A stretch of 64,000 nt of DNA from Portulaca oleracea (Eukaryota > Streptophyta > Magnoliopsida > Caryophyllales > Portulacaceae): the NCBI GenBank assembly GCA_029582165.1, contig CM055883.1:21407001-21471000 (forward strand). The letters run 5' to 3'. Position numbers and translations under genes: made by a program. Positions 60,811-64,000 of the stretch are shown one piece after another; positions within the stretch are counted from its first letter, which is position 1, and each line of letters begins with the position of its first letter. The notes under the pieces were generated by a model. That model had not been told where the DNA came from, did no database searches, and saw only the letters and a list, made by a program, of their open reading frames with translations.

Positions 60811-62083
60811 GACAGGGCCGCAAGCGAACGAGTACTTTGTAGCACGTCAAGATCAATCCTACAGGGACTCAAACTAGCAACACATTGAGCTAACTCTATA
60901 CTTGATTGTTAAGCTAATCGGGTTTTGATTTTTGAAATCTTTTAGAAACTAATTGGAACTATTAAAGCAGGGAAATTTATCTAGAATCAAATCAAGGAAG
61001 AAAGACTTCTAGGGAAATGCTTACCTAGCAACGAGTTTGACTATTAGAACCTAGTTCGTGCAATCATTCGTTTAGTTGAATCAAGAATTGATAACCATAT
61101 GAATTCTACCACTCTTTCGATGCTTAATAGAATTACTCTAATTAACCTAACAAACAAATTTGTATGTTTTTTGAATTAATCAAAGGTAAAGGTCTCAAAT
61201 TATCCAGTTGTCAAAGTGATTCCCTAGTTTATTATTCTTTTCTCAAATTTCACAAAACTAGGTAGAAAGGTTGGTAGTCAAATTATTCCAATTCTCCTTT
61301 TAGTACTTCTTAGGATAATCTCAAATATGAAGCAATAAAGGCCTTACAAATACCCATGAACATGAAGAACATAACCTTCTATTGATTCAAAACGAGAATT
61401 CAAGCACAAACCATGAAAATTCAATCATACTATACTGTTTCGGTTGTAAAACCCTAGAATACTAAGAATCTACTCAGTTATGGTCAATGAAAGCACAAAA
61501 CAAGTTCCCAACATGATATCAAACCTCAAAACAAAAGAGAATACGAAACGAATAGACAAATTGCGAAGAGAGTCCCGTTGAGTCTTTCGATCCCCATGAG
61601 GAACCTTCTCCGCGAATGCCGCTATTTTCTTCACGAATTCCGATTCTTGCCTCTCTTGGTATGATTCAATATTGGATCTTGATGGAGTAGGGAAGAGAAG
61701 TAGTCATGGAAGGGTTTTGGAACTTCTCTTCTTTCTTGATGAATAATGATTGAACTCCCTAAAACTGTCTTTTTCTTTCTTTTTCTCTCTTGCAAAGAAA
61801 ATTGACGCCGCGAGCAGCAGCAGCCCACCATGGGCAGACCATGGTGGCTACTGCCTAGCCAATTCTCTTATTTTCTTGTGAAGCAAAGCGGTGGTTGCGC
61901 AAAGGAGGGACCACGGTTTGGTTGGTCTTTGCTCCCTTGCTCTTGAAACTCTTGCCACGATCCGTACACCGGTGGAGGATGCTCGTGTTGCCCTTGTGTC
62001 TGCCGGAAGTGTTCCCAAAACCAATATTTTACTCCAAAATCTGTAAGTTTTCACCATAAACAAGAAAACCAAGCATAATCAAG

Positions 62084-62085
<2 letters not shown>
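60808..62085 (-). repeat. 5' LTR of the Athila/Tat-like element (right edge not resolved)
   Basis: It precedes the primer site motif. The end next to it contains TCCCTGTAGGATTGATCTTG, like the U5 end of such LTRs. Minus-strand leader-like CT/AG-rich sequence lies near 61740-61800. The far edge runs into the (TA)n tract at 62086 and the LINE, so the LTR is either truncated or ends close by. Confidence 0.55.
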
Positions 62086-62132
<47 letters not shown>

Positions 62133-62138
62133 TATATA
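62086..62138. repeat. (TA)n tract at the 3' end of the LINE
   Basis: About 50 bp of TA repeats with one AAA interruption lie between the Athila/Tat-like LTR and the first LINE bases. It takes the place where a poly(A) tail is expected for a minus-strand LINE. Confidence 0.9.
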
Positions 62139-62550
62139 TTTGGCAGAATCGCAACTCTTCATTAATAAAAAGACTTCAAGTAGAAGCCCAAAGAGTACAA
62201 ACCTGGCCCAAGAAAACAAAAGGGAACTAACTGAGAAGAAAATCTATAAAACGTTTATATTTTGTACTCTTCTTAGCAAGAAACAAAAACCTATGTAAAA
62301 TGGTGTATTGAATCTTCTTAATGACTTCATCAACTGAAAGGGCCTTGCAATTCTCCGGGAATTTCTTGTAATTTCTAGCCCCCGAAATAATTGCTATAGT
62401 AGAAGTAGTAAGAGTCAACATGATGGTTTTCATATACCATTTCTTCCTTGAGTTCTTCCAATTAGAAAGCCACTGATGTAAGGAATTAAAATTGAAAGTA
62501 AGCCTCCATTTACTGCAGAAAAAACTCAGAACCTGCTTGGTGAAGTTACA
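62139..62550 (-). mobile_element. 3' untranslated end of an L1-like LINE
   Basis: Minus-strand sequence downstream of the last recognisable coding block, ending ...TTTTATTAATGAAGAGTTGCG...CTGCCAAA before the TA tract. A TTTTATTAATGAA-like ending is common in plant L1 elements. No domain is seen in this stretch. Confidence 0.7.
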
Positions 62551-63188
62551 CTATGAGAAAAGATGATATATGGTTTCTTCCCCAAGATTGCAAAAACTGC
62601 AAACAGTATATATGTTGGTGCCATGGTCAGCAAGACGTCTAGCCACAGGCACCTTGCTGTGAGCTGCCACCCAGGCCAGGAAACAATGACGAGGAGGAGA
62701 TCCCTTATTCCATACAATATGACACCAAGGCCATTTCTCGTTGGACGGCAATAAAGCATCATAACACTTAGAAACATTGAACTTATCATTATTTACACCC
62801 TTCCACTCCCAAGCACTAGAGGAACCCAATTTGATTTTCTCCTTTACTTTGCAAATTTGCTTCCAGCTCCAAGAACTCATGGCTGGTGGCTCATATTGTC
62901 ACCAATTATGATGTTTCACATATCTCTCATGAATCCACTGCACCCACAAATTGTCTTTCTTTCCAGCCACATCCAACACAAGTTTGCCCACTGAGGCAAT
63001 GTTCCAAATGCGAGGGTTTCTAAGCCCCACTCCTCCAAATCTCTTGGGCAAGCAGAGAGTTTCCCAGCCAATGAGAGGAGCTCTTTGAGAGTTAAAATTA
63101 CCAGACCATATGAAGTTCCGACATACTTTAACAACTTGCTCAATGACATTGTTAGGAAGAACAAAGATATTAGTCCAATACCCAACAA
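62551..63188 (-). pseudogene. LINE C-terminal region with zinc-binding (zf-RVT) segment
   Basis: A minus-strand frame with AWEWKGVNNDKFNVSKCYDA, WNKGSPPRHCFLAWVAAHSK and VCSFCNLGEETIYHLFS, the zf-RVT pattern at the end of plant non-LTR reverse transcriptases. Just upstream (63188-62916) another frame carries decayed connecting sequence. Frames change at least twice, so it is inactive. Confidence 0.85.
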
Positions 63189-63191
63189 TAC

Positions 63192-64000
63192 TTAATAAAA
63201 CCGAATTAACAAGTTGAACCCGAGCAGCATAAGACAGATGCCGAGAGGACCAAACAAGATTTTTGCTGTGATCTTATCCAATAAACTAGAGCAATAAAAT
63301 TTCCCAATTCTCCCAGTAGTAATAGAGACTCCAAGGTATTTCAGAGGAAAATTGCCCCTGGTGAAACCGACAATATCAGCAAGTTCCACCAATTCTATCA
63401 TCACAGCCAGCAAAAACAATAGTGGATTTGAAGTGATTAGCTTCTAAACCAGTGCAATTAGCAAAATGCTTCAAAACATTGGCAATGCAAGTAATAGACT
63501 CCCGATTTGCACTACAAAAGATAACCAAATCATCCGCAAATAAAAGGTGATTGAATTTCAGGTTTTTACACCCCGGATGAAAAGAGAAATCAGTATCATA
63601 TTGAAGGTTCTGCAAAAGGCGTGACAAATACTCCATAACAATCACAATTAAGAGAGGGGATAAAGGATCACCTTGACAAAGACCTCTACCACCTTTGAAA
63701 TGACCGTTAATCTGTCCATTAAGGTTAATGGAATATGAAGGGGAGGTCACGCACATCATCACCCATTGTATAAGGTGGAAATTGAAAGGCTCTCAAAGCA
63801 TCCTCAATAGATTCCCAGTACACTGAATCATATGCCTTCCTTAAATCGATCTTCATGATACATCTGGGAGACAATCTTTGTCTATTATAACTCAGGCAAT
63901 CTATTGGCATAATAAAATGTTCTGAACAATTTCCCTTCCTTGAACAAAAGCCCCTTGACTATGATTAATAATATCTGGAAGGACAGCTTTAATGCGAGCA
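63192..64000 (-). pseudogene. LINE reverse transcriptase (partial, continues beyond the window)
   Basis: In minus-strand order: MKIDLRKAYDSVYWES (motif A with the catalytic D), RGLCQGDPLSPLLIVIVMEY (motif B), NHLLFADDLVIFCSA (motif C, FADD), then PLKYLGVSITTGRIGKFY. These are the signature blocks of L1-type non-LTR reverse transcriptases. Frameshifts occur near 63725-63760 and 63380-63420. The endonuclease and 5' part lie to the right of the window. Confidence 0.9.

Noticed and set aside
61631..61831. Minus-strand frame in the Athila/Tat-like LTR as a gene
   Set aside because: Basic, low-complexity sequence within the LTR leader region; no domain.

Overview
This is a plant nuclear window, almost certainly from an angiosperm. 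It is made of transposable elements and I see no host gene in it. The evidence is a Tekay/Del-type chromodomain, Athila/Tat-type Ty3 sequences, a Ty1/copia element, a plant L1-like LINE, a Helitron, MULE/hAT/CACTA non-autonomous elements, AT-rich sequence and many (TTA)n, (TA)n and (GA)n tracts. The species cannot be told from the sequence.

Left part (1-11757, + strand): the 3' end and 3' LTR of an Athila/Tat-like element with a 67-69 bp minisatellite in U3; about 1.7 kb of unassigned sequence; the last codons (chromodomain) and polypurine tract of a Tekay-like chromovirus followed by its 3.7 kb LTR; a fold-back MULE-like MITE; and a second, related LTR ending at 11757.

Centre (11758-50609, - strand): the main feature. 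One non-autonomous Tekay-like family is arranged as LTR-internal-LTR-internal, with nine LTRs (L0 to L8) and eight short internal segments (I1 to I8). Complete internals are about 543-546 bp and have no coding capacity. They hold only an initiator-tRNA-Met-type primer binding site and a polypurine tract. L1 and L2 share one Helitron at the same A^T site. L5 and L6 share one CACTA-type MITE with the same ACT target duplication. Neither insertion is in any other unit, so single units were duplicated after the insertions. The right end of the array shows that the LTR is about 104 bp longer than its canonical polypurine tract implies, because that tract plus an LTR terminus is duplicated inside each LTR.

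Right part (50610-64000, - strand): a MULE-like element with about 96 bp inverted repeats carrying a tRNA-like cloverleaf; a diverged LTR fragment of the array family; and a decayed Athila/Tat-like element (LTR, primer site motif, gag, gag-protease linker, protease). That element is broken by a 1587 bp hAT-like element (8 bp target duplication, itself carrying a nested MITE) and by a Ty1/copia element (5 bp target duplication TCACT). The copia element has lost most of its reverse transcriptase and has a 662 bp hAT-like MITE in its gag. The window ends inside an L1-like LINE whose 3' tail is a (TA)n tract.

Nothing here looks like an intact autonomous element. The biology is structural: nested insertions, tandem amplification by recombination, and decay. 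All boundaries and homologies were read by eye and no database was searched.
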